From Rebecca billardiae RCC1528 (lineage: Eukaryota > Haptophyta): a stretch of DNA of 64,000 bases. The position numbers were made by a program, and so were the translations under genes. The stretch spans positions 2,294,001 to 2,358,000 of the forward strand of contig OZ251231.1 of the NCBI GenBank assembly GCA_965240325.2. Reading direction: 5' to 3'. The notes beneath the pieces are model-generated. The model did not search any database. It saw only the letters and a list, made by a program, of their open reading frames with translations, and was not told the origin of the DNA. This document shows positions 10,936 to 22,067 of this stretch, piece by piece (position 1 is the stretch's first letter; the number at the start of each line of letters is the position of its first letter).

Positions 10936-11408
10936 GGGGTCAGAGCCCCACTGGGGGGTGCGTGGCCCAAAATCCAACTTTCTGTCGTCTTGAGATGAGG
11001 CTCTCAAACTTCGGGATGTCAATATTCGCCTGGAATGACCTGGGCGGTCACGACACGCTGACAAGTTTTGCGAAAAAATGCGTCGTCACATACTGAGTAA
11101 TGATACTGGAGATATACGACCTCAATCTCGACGCGATCTCGGCAACATTAGTAGGGGATCAGATACACGATCTCCAAGGTGATCTCGCTATTTGCACCAG
11201 AAAGGCAGAATCGCACCGTCTAGATCACATTTTGGCAGTCTGAAATTGGCACAGGCGGATTCTATACAGCACCCTGGAATTATTATATATGCCAAAACGA
11301 ACTTAAACGGACTCAAACAGTTACAAACCGAGGAGATATTTCATATATTTCGAGATTTCGGGACGAGATTGCGTCACTCGGGAGCGTAACGGTCGGAGCT
11401 CTGACCCC
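10936..11408. mobile_element. Candidate MITE with short terminal inverted repeats
   Basis: The element opens GGGGTCAGAGCCCC and closes with the inverse of GGGGTCAGAGCTCC (11395-11408), a 14-bp inverted repeat with one mismatch. The 473-bp interior is AT-rich against GC-rich flanks and has no convincing gene; a 65-codon frame at 11192-11389 resembles nothing known. No target-site duplication could be identified by eye. Confidence 0.4.
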
Positions 11409-13033
11409 ACTAACGGACACGGAGGCACTCGCGGTGACGGGTGAGTCCCAGTCAGTGAGTCCGGGCGGGCGGGCCGCCCGCGGCGCGGCCCGCCGGCGCC
11501 CGGCGCGGGCCCCGGGGCGGGTGTCCGTAGTTTCGGCGGATGATTCAGTAGTGATGACGCCGATGGCCCATTGGCTGCCTGATGGGCCCCGTTATGCTAT
11601 AGGTAACAAATTGGATCCCTGTCATCAGATCCCTGATTAGGAAGCGCGGAAGTCCGGCGGACGTCCGCCATCGTGCCGCGTGCGCCGCCACTGGGCGACA
11701 CGCCGTCTTTGGGCGCACGCGGCGGCCCGCATGAACGCGCGCGGAGCTGGCGGAGGGGTGCTCCGCACCCAGTAGCATCGTGCGCCTTCGCGCAGCCGCT
11801 CACTCGCCCCCTCCCGCGCCTTCACCTCGCCAATGCGCTCGGTCGCACGCACGGGCCGGAAAGCGGCGATCGAGAACGGCGCGGCAGCCCATGCCCTACC
11901 AGAGGAGGCGAAAGGTTGGCGATCCACGTAGCCACCATACCCGGCGTACATCATACGTGTACGCGCGCATCGTTAATCAAGTCAGTAAAGTGCCATCAAC
12001 ACGTCCTCGTGCATGCTTGCCGTTCTTGTTGGCCGCACGCTGCCCTGCGTGTCGTCTTGCTGAGGGATGCGATGACGTCGCTCCCGACGACGCCAAAGCT
12101 GCGCGTGCCATCGCATGCGATGTTCTCGAAGCCATGGCACGCGCCTCGAGCCAAACTAGCCACTGCCATGATCATGCGCGCGGCTGCTGAGGATCACCAA
12201 TGGGACCGGCCTGAGTGCTGCCGGATGCGTCCTCGGTCCTCAGGTCCCGGGAGGCAGCTCGCACCACCAGGCGAGGTCGCGCGAGGGGCGCAATCTAGAA
12301 AGACATCACGGCGGGCGTATTGCGCACGTTCACACGGTTGGCACACGACCTGTCCGCCCAGCACAGCCTGCCACGCGTGCGCGCTCGCTGAGTTGACCGC
12401 CTTGTACTTTTGCGCCTACTCGGTTCGCGCGACGCACCCGTGGCTGGCGGCATTGTTGCTACCACACATTGTGCCAAAGTCGCCTCCGTCGTCGCTCACA
12501 GCTGTCTACGACATCGCAAAGGATCCCCTCCACGACGACGAAGCGATGGCACGCACCTGTTCCGTAGGCTGCGACGCCCGTGCCCGCGCGTGCAACTCCT
12601 CGAGCGCTCGGGCTTGCCAACAGATGTGCCCTACGCCAGTCAACAGCAGGCTGTGCGAGCGCCGAAGGTGGGATCCGGCCACGGGATCGTGCCGGAGCGA
12701 GTGCGCCACGTGTCTACTGCAGCCTCGATGCACGCTCTTGAGGGAGTTCGGCCTTTTGCCTTATGGCTATGTGCTCTCGCACACGGCACATCCCGCCGCT
12801 CCGGCCGCAGCCATCTGCGCTGTACGACATGATCGTGTGACCGAGCAGTGCGCGCGAGGGTGGGGAAGATGGGTGGCGCAGTACTGGGCAGGCCATGGAC
12901 AATGCACGGGGCGGGTTCGCGACCAACGCCAGGTGCTCCCGGGCCGACATGCCGTGCTTGCAGAATGAACAGCCGTGTGTCGGGCAGTGAAACGGGCTGT
13001 TCGTGCACCCACAGATTGCTCCCGAAAAAAGAC
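11409..13033. other. Intergenic, no supported gene
   Basis: GC content is lower than in the neighbouring genes. A 431-codon frame (11673-12968, +) and overlapping minus-strand frames exist, but they have mixed codon use, no recognisable domain and no splice-consistent partner. Confidence 0.4.
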
Positions 13034-13112
13034 TGACCTTGGGACACTTTTTGGCGCTCGCAAGTTGAAACATATGGCACGCCACGATCCGCGAAAAAGT
13101 GTCCCAAGGTCA
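13034..13112. repeat. Foldback element, 19-bp perfect inverted repeat
   Basis: TGACCTTGGGACACTTTTT at 13034-13052 is repeated in perfect inverse at 13094-13112, around a 41-bp spacer. The whole can form a stem-loop. It resembles a miniature foldback transposon or the head of a small structured RNA. No other copy was noticed in the window. Confidence 0.7.
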
Positions 13113-13449
13113 CGTCTCAAACTCGCACCGCGCGCGCGTGAACATGGAGCAGACGGCACGAAGTGGTGACATGATGCAAACTGGGCAATTGTGCGCGAGC
13201 GAAGGCAGGGGGCGGCAAGGAGAGAGGCGGTGCGTCGCGTACCATCGACTCTGACTGCGCCATCATGGACGCCGCGCGCCGAAAGCTCCACGCAGCGGCG
13301 TGCACCCCACATCCGCGCGGCGGGGGCGATCGCGCAGTCGCCCGGCATGGGGCTCTTTTCGGCTCGCGACGGCGACGCTTCAATACTAACCGCCGATCCC
13401 GGCCGCCCGGACTTCCGCGCAGGATCTGACGCTGAAAAGATTTTTTACC

Positions 13450-13471
13450 TATATATATATATATATATATA
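13450..13471. repeat. TA dinucleotide microsatellite
   Basis: Eleven uninterrupted TA units lie just downstream (on the minus strand) of the ARM-repeat gene's stop codon. Confidence 0.9.
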
Positions 13472-13589
13472 CACTAAGTAAGACGTTAGTGAATTGCTAG
13501 TAGAGTATCGTTTAGTAGTAACTCGGAACCAGTGGTAACACTCATCAGTCGGCGGCGGACGATGGACCGCGAACTCCTCATCACGGTCA

Positions 13590-15640
13590 TCACCCACCAG
13601 CGCGCAGAGCACGACCAGCACGCTGGTCGTGCTGCTCCGCAGGCTCTCCCGAGTCCTCGCCGGCGCTCCCCACGGCACAGTCCGCCTTCGGAGGAGCTTC
13701 CAGTTCCTCCGCGGCCGACCGCCTCAGTCCCAGGGCCGCGTGCTGCTCGGCAGCGGCCGCAGGCTGCGACGGCGGCACGCCCCCGTCCGCTGGACGCGGC
13801 GGCGGCGGCGGCGTGCTGCGGGCTGGCACGTCCAGGGGTGGCGGGCGCGGCGGCGCCGCGCCTGGCGCGGCGGCCGGCGCGGCGGCCGGCGCCTCCGGCA
13901 CGCCGAGCGCGCGCAGCGCCGCGCGCCCGCTGCCGAGCACGCGCTCCGCGTCAGGGTGTCGCTCAATGGCCTTGCGCACGGTGGCGGGCGCGCGCGCGGC
14001 AAAGGCGGCGGCGCGCAGGCCGTCGCTCGCGGCGCAGAGCGCGGCGATGGCGCTGCACGCGGCCACCTGCACGCCCACGTGCGTCGGGCACGCGCACGCC
14101 GCGTCGACGACGAGCGCGAGCGCGTCAGGCGGCACGCTCGCCGCGTCGAGCGCGCCGTGCCCGCTCGCCGCGCGCGCGCCGAGGTTCCAGAGCGCGGCGA
14201 GCGCGGCCTCCTGCACGTCCACGTCGCCGGGGTGCGCGCGCATCGCGCCGAGCGCGGCCGCGGCGGCGCCCGCCTCGCTCAGCGCGCGCACGTGCTCGCC
14301 GGGCTCGGCGGCGAGATGCGCGAGCAGCGCGCACGCCTCGACCTGCGCGCGCGCGTCTGCGCGGTGCTCGGCCAGCGCGCGCACGAGCGCGCGCACGAGC
14401 GCGCCGCCCGCGTCGGCTCGCTCGCGCGCGGCCGCGTCGGGCGTGAGGCTGACGAGCGCGCGGCACGCGCTCGACTGCACGCCTGCGCTGTGCGCGTGCG
14501 CCGCCATCGCGTGCAGCGCCGCGCCGAGCGCGCCCGCCTCGAGCGCCGCGGCCACGTTGGCTTCCGCCTCCGCGCCGCGCCCGACGCACGCGCCGAGCGC
14601 CGCGAGCGCGTGCTCCACCTCGGCCGAGCGGCCGTGGCGCGCGCGGAGCGCTGCGACCAGGGCGGGCAGGGCGCCCGCGCGCACGGCCGCGCGCCTGAGC
14701 TCCTCGCCCGACACCGCGATCAGCGCGAGCGCGAGCGCCGCCTTGTCCTGCACGCCCACGTGCGCGGCGTGCTCGCCCATCGCGCCCACGAGGGTGCCGA
14801 CGGCGTCATGCTCGAGCAGCGCGCGCTCCACCTCCGCGCTGCCGTGCGGGTGGGCGAGGGCGGCGAGCGCGCGGCACGCGCGCTCCTGCACGCCCGCGTG
14901 CGCGCGGTGCGCCAGCATTGCGTGCACGACCGCAGTGACCAGCCCGCCCCCCTGGCTCCGCCCGCCGCCGCTCCCGCCGCCAAACGAGCCACCCGCGCCG
15001 CTGCCGCCCGCGCCGCTGCCGCCGCCGCTCCCGGCCTCCGCGCCCTCCGCGGGCGCCGCGTCCCCGGCGAGCAGCCGGTGCTTGAGCTCGTCGCCGTTGT
15101 GCCCGACGGTGCAGGCGAGCGCGTGGCACGCGCGCTCCTGCACCGACGCGTCGTCCGGGTGCGCGCGCATCGCGGCGAGCACGACGCCGGGCACGCCGGC
15201 CTCCGCGGCGAGCCGCCCGCCCTCGGGCGCGAGCGCGACGTTGCCGAGCGCGCCGCACGCCGCGCCGAGCAGCGCCGAGTCGTCCGGCTGCGCGAGCATC
15301 GCCGCACAGAGCGCGCCCATCGCGCCCTCGTCGCACGCCTGCTGCCGCGCGGCCGCGTCGGCGGAGAGGTGCCACAGCGCGGTGCACGCCGCGCGGTGCA
15401 GCTCGGCGCGCGCGTGCGCGTGCGCGCGCGCGCCGTCCGCGCCCGCCGCGCTCGACGCCTGCACGACCAGCCGCACCGCGCCCGTGCCCACGGCCGCGCG
15501 CAGGCACTTGTCATCGCGAGGGTCGCAGAGCTCTGCGAGCAGGATGCACACGGCGTGCTGCACGCGCAGCTCGCGCCGGTGCAGCCGCGCCGCGCGGAGC
15601 ACCGCCGGCAGCGCGCCCGTCGCCTGCGCGCGCATTAGCG

Positions 15641-15673
<33 letters not shown>

Positions 15674-16412
15674 CGCGGCCGAGCGCGGCCAGCTGCTCCG
15701 CCAGGGCGGCGATGGCAGCATGGCTGCTGCCGCCGTGCGCGCCGTGCGCGCGCAGCGCGTCGACGAGCGCGGGGATCGAGCCCGCGTCGAAGGCGGCGCG
15801 TGCGTGCGCGGCACCCTGGCCGATCAGCGCGCTCAGCGCGAGGCACGCCTGCGCGCACACCGCCGAAGCCGCCGCCGCCGGCTGCTGCGGCGAGCGCAAC
15901 GCGCCCAGCACGGCGAGCAGCGCGCGAGAGCCGAGCGCGGCGCTGGGGGCCGGCTCGACGCTCCCAAACGTGGCGAGCGCGGTGAGCGCGCTCAGACCAC
16001 TGAGCTGCACGCGCGCGTCCGCGTGCGCGTGCAGAGCCTCCACGATGGCGCTCACGCCACCGGCGCGCGCGACAGACGTGGCGGCGCCGGCGCTGCGCGA
16101 CGCGAGCGTGCCCAGCGCAGCGCAGCCCGCCTCCTGCACGTCGCGCGCGGTGGGGTGCGCACGCATCGCCGAGCACACGGCCGCGGCACCGCCCGAGCTC
16201 ACCGCCGCGAGAGCGTGCTCGCGCGCAGCCTTGCCCTCGCCGCGGCAGTGTGACGCGAGCGCGCGGCTTGCCGCGGCCGCGTGCTCGGCCGTGCCGGTCT
16301 GAGCGACCTCGAGCTGGGCGACGGCCTCGGAGATGGCGCGCAGTGCGCGCGCGTCAAGCACGGCCTGCACTCGGCGCGTGCCCTCATCCAGTGCCGCCGA
16401 CTTGCCGGTCAT
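13590..16412 (-). CDS. Armadillo/HEAT-repeat protein
   Basis: 940 residues from ATG 16412 (MTGKSAALDEG), intronless. About 17 repeats of 40-45 residues of the form ..aivealrah..da.vqe.acraLa.La are seen, for example 'VQEAGCAALGTLASR', 'VQLSGLSALTALATF', 'VQERACHALACTVGH', 'VQSSACRALVSLTPD' and 'VQEAALAALWNLGAR'. This is an alpha-solenoid, so a protein-binding scaffold is likely. The partner is unknown. A Gly/Ser-rich linker (~residues 470-495) splits the solenoid, and the last ~70 residues are Pro/Ala-rich and disordered. The open frame continues upstream to 16559, but that stretch has lower GC and looks like a 5' UTR; a start there cannot be excluded. Confidence 0.8.
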
Positions 16413-16924
16413 GAGTGCCGGTCCGCTGCTTCCTCTTGGAGTGCTGCGTGGACGGGAGTTGCCACAAATGGCGCCGCTGCAAGACAACTGCTGAAACCGC
16501 AGTTGTTCCACTCCGGCGCCTGCCGATCCGTTACGAAGCTTGCCCTTTCGTTTGGCCAATCGCTGCGCGCCTATCGCGCCGCCGGAGTTGAGGTTCGGTG
16601 CGCACGCGCGCTCAGATTATTGTAGCAAAAGTCGCGAGATTTTCGGGGATATCCGTCGACGCCGATAACAACACTATTGTATCCACACTCCATAGCTACG
16701 TACTGCTATTCTTAGCACATCATGCCGCGGTTCGAACGATAGATACTAGATAGTCGATACCCGATGACGATGGCTGCGCTCCCGCGTGACCGTGTCCGAC
16801 GCTTGTGCAGTATCCGCGTGACCCGAGAGTGATGACGGACTCGTTGATCGACGACGACGGCGTGGCAGGTAGCAGCCTCTGGACCTGCTTGCGGCTCGAG
16901 CCACTGCGAAGCGCTCCGGGCGGC
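16413..16924. other. Intergenic between ARM protein and NCAPH2
   Basis: It holds the 5' region of the ARM gene and the 3' region of NCAPH2, both on the minus strand. A short inverted repeat ACAACTGC..GCAGTTGT (about 16482-16506) is visible. AT-rich from 16615 to 16760. No gene seen. Confidence 0.4.
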
Positions 16925-19283
16925 TCAAGCGCACGGGACGCCGCTGTCCTCGAGGATGAAGCGGCTCTCCCGTGAGAGCAGCTGCAGCTGAAGCCCGTCT
17001 GCACCGGCCACGCCGGCCGCGCCATCTGCCGGCCTGAGGCACGCAAAGGCGGGCACAGGGGTGGCGCGAGCCGCGCGCCGGCAGGTGGGAGTGCGCGTGT
17101 GAGCTCGCGGCGCGCGCTCGGGTGCCGGCGCGGCGCGCGACGCACCCTGCCACGATGTCAATATTGCGGTTGTTTGCGAGCTGGAGCGCGGCGAGGAAGA
17201 TGCGGCACACCTCGAACTTCTCCTGCCCCGCGACCACGCTCGCGAACGGCGTGGACTCCTCGTGCTGCGGGGCCGTCGGGCCGCCCTCCTCCTCCTCGGC
17301 GCCGGGCAGCCGCTCGAGCAGCTCGTCCGCGTACTCGCGGATGTCGAACGGCCGGCGGCTGCCCTGCGCCTCGAGCAGCGGCTGCAGCTTGTGCTCCCAC
17401 GCCGCCACGCGCGCGTGCAGCGCGCCGTCCGCGCTCTCGAGCGCCTCCGCGTCGATGTGCGCGCGGCAGCGCTGCTCGTACGCGGTGAGCGCGCCGCGCA
17501 CGCCCGGCGTGATGGACCAGCGGCCCGCCTGCACGGACCACGGGCGCGCGCGCGGGCCGGGCGCGGCACTGCACGTGAGGGCCGCGCGCGCGCGAGGCGC
17601 CGCGCCGCGCACGCGCCGCGCACGCGCCGCGCACACGCCCGCGAGGCGCGCGCGCACAGCGCTGCTCGCACGGCCGCCCGTGAAGTCGGCCATGACGGGC
17701 GCGTCCGCGCCGCCGCCGAACACTTCGTCGTCCGCGTCGTCGTCGTCGAAGCCGCCGCCCAGATCGAAGTGCTCGTCCCCGCCGTCGTCGGGCTCGGCGC
17801 GCTCATCGGGCTGCGCGCCGAACGTGGCGTCCAGATCCGCATCCACGTCCGCGTCCGCCTCCGCCTGCGCGGCGGGCACGACATGGGTCGTCTGCGCGAG
17901 ACGCTCGCGCGCCGCGCGCCGGATGGCGGCGCGCCGCTTGGCCTCTGCGCCGAGCGCGTCCGCGTACTCGAGCGCCATGTCGACGGAGCCCTTGATCGAG
18001 AGCTCCGCGTGGAGCAGGCCGAAGGCGTCGAGCAGCTGCTCCGCGACCTCCTGCGTGCGCGACGCCTCGCCCTCCTCCGCCTTGGCTCCATCGGCCGCTG
18101 CCGCCGCGTCCGCCGCCGCCGCCGCCGCGCCGGTGGCGTCGTGCTTGCCCGCGGCGGGCGCCGCGTTTGCGCGCGCCGCACTGATGGGCACGCCATTCAT
18201 GTCGCGCTTCTCGCCGGCGCCGACGCCGTCCAGCGCGCCGACGGACTTGGGCGGCACGCGCCACGTGCGCCCCTTGCGGAAGGGCTTGAGCTCGGCCGCG
18301 CGCGACGTGTCGTGAGGGTCGAGCGGCGCCCACGGGCCCTCGGCGCGCGGCGCGACGGGCGCGGCCGCGCGCCCACCGGCGGCGCCGTATGGCACGAGCG
18401 CGCCGCCGTCGGCGGCGGGATCGTCGACGTCGAGCGGCTGCCCGAAGGCGTCGTCGTCGCCACCGTCGTCGTCGAACCCGCCGCCGAGCCCGCCGTCAGC
18501 CGAGTCCGGCCCCGCCTCGTTCAGCTGGAAGTCGAGCTGCAGCACGCGGCCGGGCGACGGGACCGAGCGCGGCGGAACGGCGCCGGGCGCGCCCGTCGAG
18601 AGCGGCGCGCCGGCGACGGAGCTGCCCATAGTGGCGAGCATGGTGTTGAGCATGCCCGCCGACGCCGGGTCGGACACCGCCCACTCGTCGAGCATGAGCA
18701 CGCCGGACGCGTGCATGGCGGCGCTCTGCCCGTGCAGCCCGGATCCGACCGAGCCGACCTCGGCGCCGACCGACATGAGCGTGAGCGGCGTGCGCGCGCT
18801 CACGTGCGCGCCGGTGCCGGGCGCGGCGTCAGCGTCGTCCTCGTCCAGGTAGATATTCGTCGCCTCCTCGAGCGTGTCGTCGAGCGCGAGGAACTCGTCC
18901 TCCATCTGCGCGAGCACCGGCGCGTCCTCGTCGGCGCCCGTCTCGTCCACCGACGGCTTCTTCGGCGCGCGCTGCTTGTCGGAGACCTGGTTGAGCGTCT
19001 GGTAGACGAGCGAGTAGAGGTACTCGACCTTCTTCGAGTACACGCACGCCGAGCCCTGGATCAGCAGCGCCGCCTCCGCGAAGTTGAGCGCAGAGCGGCC
19101 GCCGTCGAGCGAGATGGCAAGCGAGTCGAGCTCGACAAGGTAGTCCTCGAGCTCGTGGGCCAGGTCGATGCTCCAGCTCTCGGCGAGGTCGCGGATCGGG
19201 CGCATCAGGTGCGCGAAGCGCGACTCGCGCTCTGGATCGGGCACGGCAAGAGCCGTGCTCGTCGGCGCCATCGCGGAGGGCAT
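16925..19283 (-). CDS. NCAPH2: Condensin II complex kleisin subunit H2
   Basis: Minus-strand exons 19283-17658, 17528-17146 and 17033-16925, giving 705 residues; animal H2 is ~600. Kleisin H2 bridges SMC2-SMC4 and recruits the CAP-D3/G2 HEAT subunits of condensin II in chromosome compaction. Diagnostic N-terminus: 'MRPIRDLAESWSIDLA', 'LEDYLVELDSL', then 'FAEAALLIQGSACVYSKKVE' and 'YLYSLVYQTL'. Diagnostic C-terminus: 'PFDIREYADELL', 'FASVVAGQEKFEVCR', 'FLAALQLANN', with the final exon giving 'LQLQLLSRESRFILED'. The middle is an acidic linker with DDD/DEE runs. The 129-nt segment 17529-17657 is in frame but intron-like (GTGCG..GCAG), so a 748-residue retained form is possible. ATG 19283 was chosen as the first Met before the conserved block. 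Confidence 0.92.
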
Positions 19284-19467
19284 CTCGCCGTCCCGCGTGG
19301 CGGTGCCGGTGGACTTGCCTCCTTTTGAATGTGTCCGGGTAGCTTGACGAGTCCTGGTTTTGCAAACCGGACTCGCTGGGTAGACGCTGGCGACTGGCGA
19401 GCGATCCAGCCGCCAGGAGAGCGTCTCGACGCCATCCAGCTGCACACCTCGACCTCGACGCCTCGTG
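19284..19467. promoter_or_regulatory. Shared upstream region of NCAPH2 (-) and ARM-BTB (+)
   Basis: Only 184 bp separate the two ATGs, so promoters and 5' UTRs must overlap or be very short. No TATA box is evident. A bidirectional promoter is inferred from geometry. Confidence 0.4.
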
Positions 19468-21876
19468 ATGCCGTCCAGCGCTTCATCATCACCGCCCACC
19501 GATGCAATGGCTTCTCGGGCAGGCGCCAGAAGGTTCCAGCTCGGTCCGGAGGCACTCGCCAAGCTCGTCAGCGCGGTGCGCTCGCAAAGCCCGACCAAGG
19601 CCACGCTCAACGCGGCAATCGTCCCGTTTCGAAGCGAGCGCGAGGTTGACGCACAGGCGATCGTTCGCTCGGAAGCTCTGTCAGAGCTCTTGCAGCTCTT
19701 GGCCTCAGACTGTCCCGTGGTTGAGCAGGTTGCAGCGGCATGCGCTGTGAAACTACTGGGCGCAAGCAAGAGCATCCGCGCCACGCTCTCAGCCGCCGGC
19801 ACCATCCCGCTGCTCGTGACGCTGCTGCAGTCGGACGAGACGTTTGTGCAGTGGTCGGCCGCGCGAGCTCTGGCTTACCTCGTCGTGGACGACGTGGCGT
19901 GCGCACAGGCCGTAGAGGCTGACGTCATCCCGCCGCTCGTGTCGTTGCTGCGCTCGCACAAGACAGACGTGCAAACGGCAGCGGCCGCGATGCTGTACCA
20001 GCTGGCTCACGCAGACTCGCTCGAGACGAGGGAAAGGATTGCCGAGGCGGGCGCCATCCCGCTGCTCGTGGCACTGCTCGAGTCGAGTCGGGCCGGTGAG
20101 CACGAGGCGGTTGCGATGCTGGCTGAGGCGGGTGCCATGTCGCCGCTCGTGTCGGCGCTGCTGCCGCGCAAGCCGCGCAGCAGGCAAGAGATGGCAGCAC
20201 TGGTGCTGGCTGAGCTGGCCCTGAGCCATGCGTCGCGAAGCGCAGAGGTGGTCGACGCGGGCGGCGTCGCGCCACTCGTGTCCATGTTGCAGGCGGGCGA
20301 GACGCGCGAACAATTGGCAGCAGCTAGGGCGCTCTGTGGAATGGCCCAGGATGGCTGTGCCCTCAAAGATGAGCTGGCGGAGGGGGGCGCCATCCCGCCT
20401 CTCGTGTCTCTGCTGGGCTCGCACGATTCGGTGCGCTTGCAACGGCAGGCAGCATGGGCTCTGGATGCGCTGGCTGCGGACAACGATCTACGCGCACCGA
20501 TCATCGAGGCTGGCGCCCTCCCGCCCCTCGTGGCAATGCTGCGATCTGCCAACGAGGACGCGCAACTGGCGGCGGCGAGCATTCTGCGTCGTCTGGCCGA
20601 CCGAGACCGAGAAGCAGACGACAACGAGTCCAGTCCGCCCCTGGAAGCAGGCTGCAATGCGCATTTTGTCGAGGTGGGCGCCATCCCGCCCCTCGTGGCA
20701 ATGCTGCAGTCGGCGGACGAGCGAGGGCAGGCCGCGGCAGCTCGTGCGATCTCCGAGCTTGCCTGGTGGGACGCAGAATGCCACGCGCCACTCATGCACG
20801 CCGGTGTCTGTGAGGCGCTCGTGCCGCTGCTGCGCATGCACGATGCCCCGAGCACGTCGGCGTCCCCGCCGCCAGAAATACCACCGAGAGTGGTGTGGGC
20901 TGCGGCGGCAGTGTGCTCTCTCCTCGAGCCCCGTGGCGAGGACCCAGTCGCGCCGGAGCAGTGTGCAGAGATTGCTCGCACGCCCGGGATGGTGGCCGCG
21001 CTGCAGCATCTCGCGCACAGGGCCCGCGAGGCTGATCGCGATGACGGCACGAGCAGTACGAGTGATGGCTCTTGCTGTGCTGGAAACGCGATGGGTTACG
21101 CGACGACCGCCCTCGCGCAGCTGTTTGAAGGCAGTGAGGACGTTCGGCGCGCTGCGCTACTCAGTGCGGGCAAGGCGTACGCGCAGGTCGTCGAGCGCGA
21201 GGCCGCGCTGCGCTGCTCGCACGAACGGCTGCGCGCGCTTGGTGATGCAGTGGGTGCGCCCTCGCGGCAGCACGACGTGGTGCTGCGGTGCGCGGACGGC
21301 ACCGAGGTGGGCGCGAGCCGGCTGCTGCTTGAGCAGCACTCGCGGTACTACGAGCGGCAGCTGGGCGGCGGGCTGGCGGAGGGCAGCCAGCGTGAGGTCC
21401 AGGCCGACCCGGACTTCTCCTCGGCGGCACACGAGGCGCTGCTGCGCCAGCTGCACTCGGCGGGCGTGGCGCCGCTGCCGACCGAGCCGTCGGTAGTGCT
21501 CGAGCTGCTGCGGCTGGCGAATAAGCTGCAGCCGCCGCCCGCCGCTGGCTCCAAGGAGCGGCCGGACGCGTGCGCCGAGGGCGACGTGCTGAAGGTCGTG
21601 GTGCGGCGCTGCGAGGACGCTCTGCTCGCCGAGCTAGACGTGGACAACTGCCTGGACCTGCTGCGGCACGCCAAGGGGATGAGCGGGTGTGAGCGGCTGG
21701 CTTCGGGTGTGCGCGAGTTGGTGAGGCGGCACATCAAGCAGATCATCCAGCAGCAGCAGTGGGCTGCCTTTAGGCGCGACGACCCGATCGAGGCGTGCGC
21801 GCTGCTCGAGGCAGTTGCTGTCGACATGGCTGAAGTGATCGAGCGCTCGTCGGCCAAGCGCCAGCGCATATTATGA
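19468..21876 (+). CDS. Armadillo-repeat protein with C-terminal BTB/POZ domain
   Basis: 802 residues, intronless, ATG 19468 to TGA 21874-21876. Roughly ten ARM repeats lie at residues ~50-470 with the classic plant/protist signature 'AGAIPLLVALLES', 'AGGVAPLVSMLQ', 'GGAIPPLVSLLGS' and 'AGALPPLVAMLRS'. A BTB fold follows from ~605: 'DVVLRCADGTEVGASRLLLEQHSRYYERQL', then 'ALLRQLHSAGV..LPTEPSVVLELLRLANKLQ' and a BACK-like helical tail. ARM+BTB proteins of this layout (plant ARIA/ABAP1 type) commonly serve as Cullin-3 substrate adaptors or transcription co-regulators; that role is inference here. It ends AKRQRIL, a possible basic nuclear signal. A second ATG at 19507 (MASRAGARR) is an alternative start. 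Confidence 0.85.
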   Translation: MPSSASSSPPTDAMASRAGARRFQLGPEALAKLVSAVRSQSPTKATLNAAIVPFRSEREVDAQAIVRSEALSELLQLLASDCPVVEQVAAACAVKLLGASKSIRATLSAAGTIPLLVTLLQSDETFVQWSAARALAYLVVDDVACAQAVEADVIPPLVSLLRSHKTDVQTAAAAMLYQLAHADSLETRERIAEAGAIPLLVALLESSRAGEHEAVAMLAEAGAMSPLVSALLPRKPRSRQEMAALVLAELALSHASRSAEVVDAGGVAPLVSMLQAGETREQLAAARALCGMAQDGCALKDELAEGGAIPPLVSLLGSHDSVRLQRQAAWALDALAADNDLRAPIIEAGALPPLVAMLRSANEDAQLAAASILRRLADRDREADDNESSPPLEAGCNAHFVEVGAIPPLVAMLQSADERGQAAAARAISELAWWDAECHAPLMHAGVCEALVPLLRMHDAPSTSASPPPEIPPRVVWAAAAVCSLLEPRGEDPVAPEQCAEIARTPGMVAALQHLAHRAREADRDDGTSSTSDGSCCAGNAMGYATTALAQLFEGSEDVRRAALLSAGKAYAQVVEREAALRCSHERLRALGDAVGAPSRQHDVVLRCADGTEVGASRLLLEQHSRYYERQLGGGLAEGSQREVQADPDFSSAAHEALLRQLHSAGVAPLPTEPSVVLELLRLANKLQPPPAAGSKERPDACAEGDVLKVVVRRCEDALLAELDVDNCLDLLRHAKGMSGCERLASGVRELVRRHIKQIIQQQQWAAFRRDDPIEACALLEAVAVDMAEVIERSSAKRQRIL

Positions 21877-22067
21877 CAGTGATGATGGTGCTGGGCGGAA
21901 CATCGTGGGCGCCCGACTGCGCCGGACACCGCGCTCGGACCGGGAGATCGAAGACGTTGATCGCTGTCAGTGACGGACGACGGTCAAGAACTGCCGAGTC
22001 ATGCACTAGCTTACTTGCGAAGCTGACGATAGTCATCTTAGCTAGCCTTAGGAGTATGATATATATC
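21877..22067. other. Short intergenic region
   Basis: Holds the 3' end of the ARM-BTB gene. It turns AT-rich (ATGATATATAT) directly against the palindromic element. No gene seen. Confidence 0.4.

Noticed and set aside
11673-12968. 431-codon plus-strand frame
   Set aside because: No domain, mixed codon use, equally long overlapping minus-strand frames and lower GC than real genes here.
13590-21876. The two ARM-repeat genes as tandem duplicates
   Set aside because: Their repeat consensus sequences and domain plans differ (one has BTB), they are on opposite strands, and NCAPH2 lies between them.
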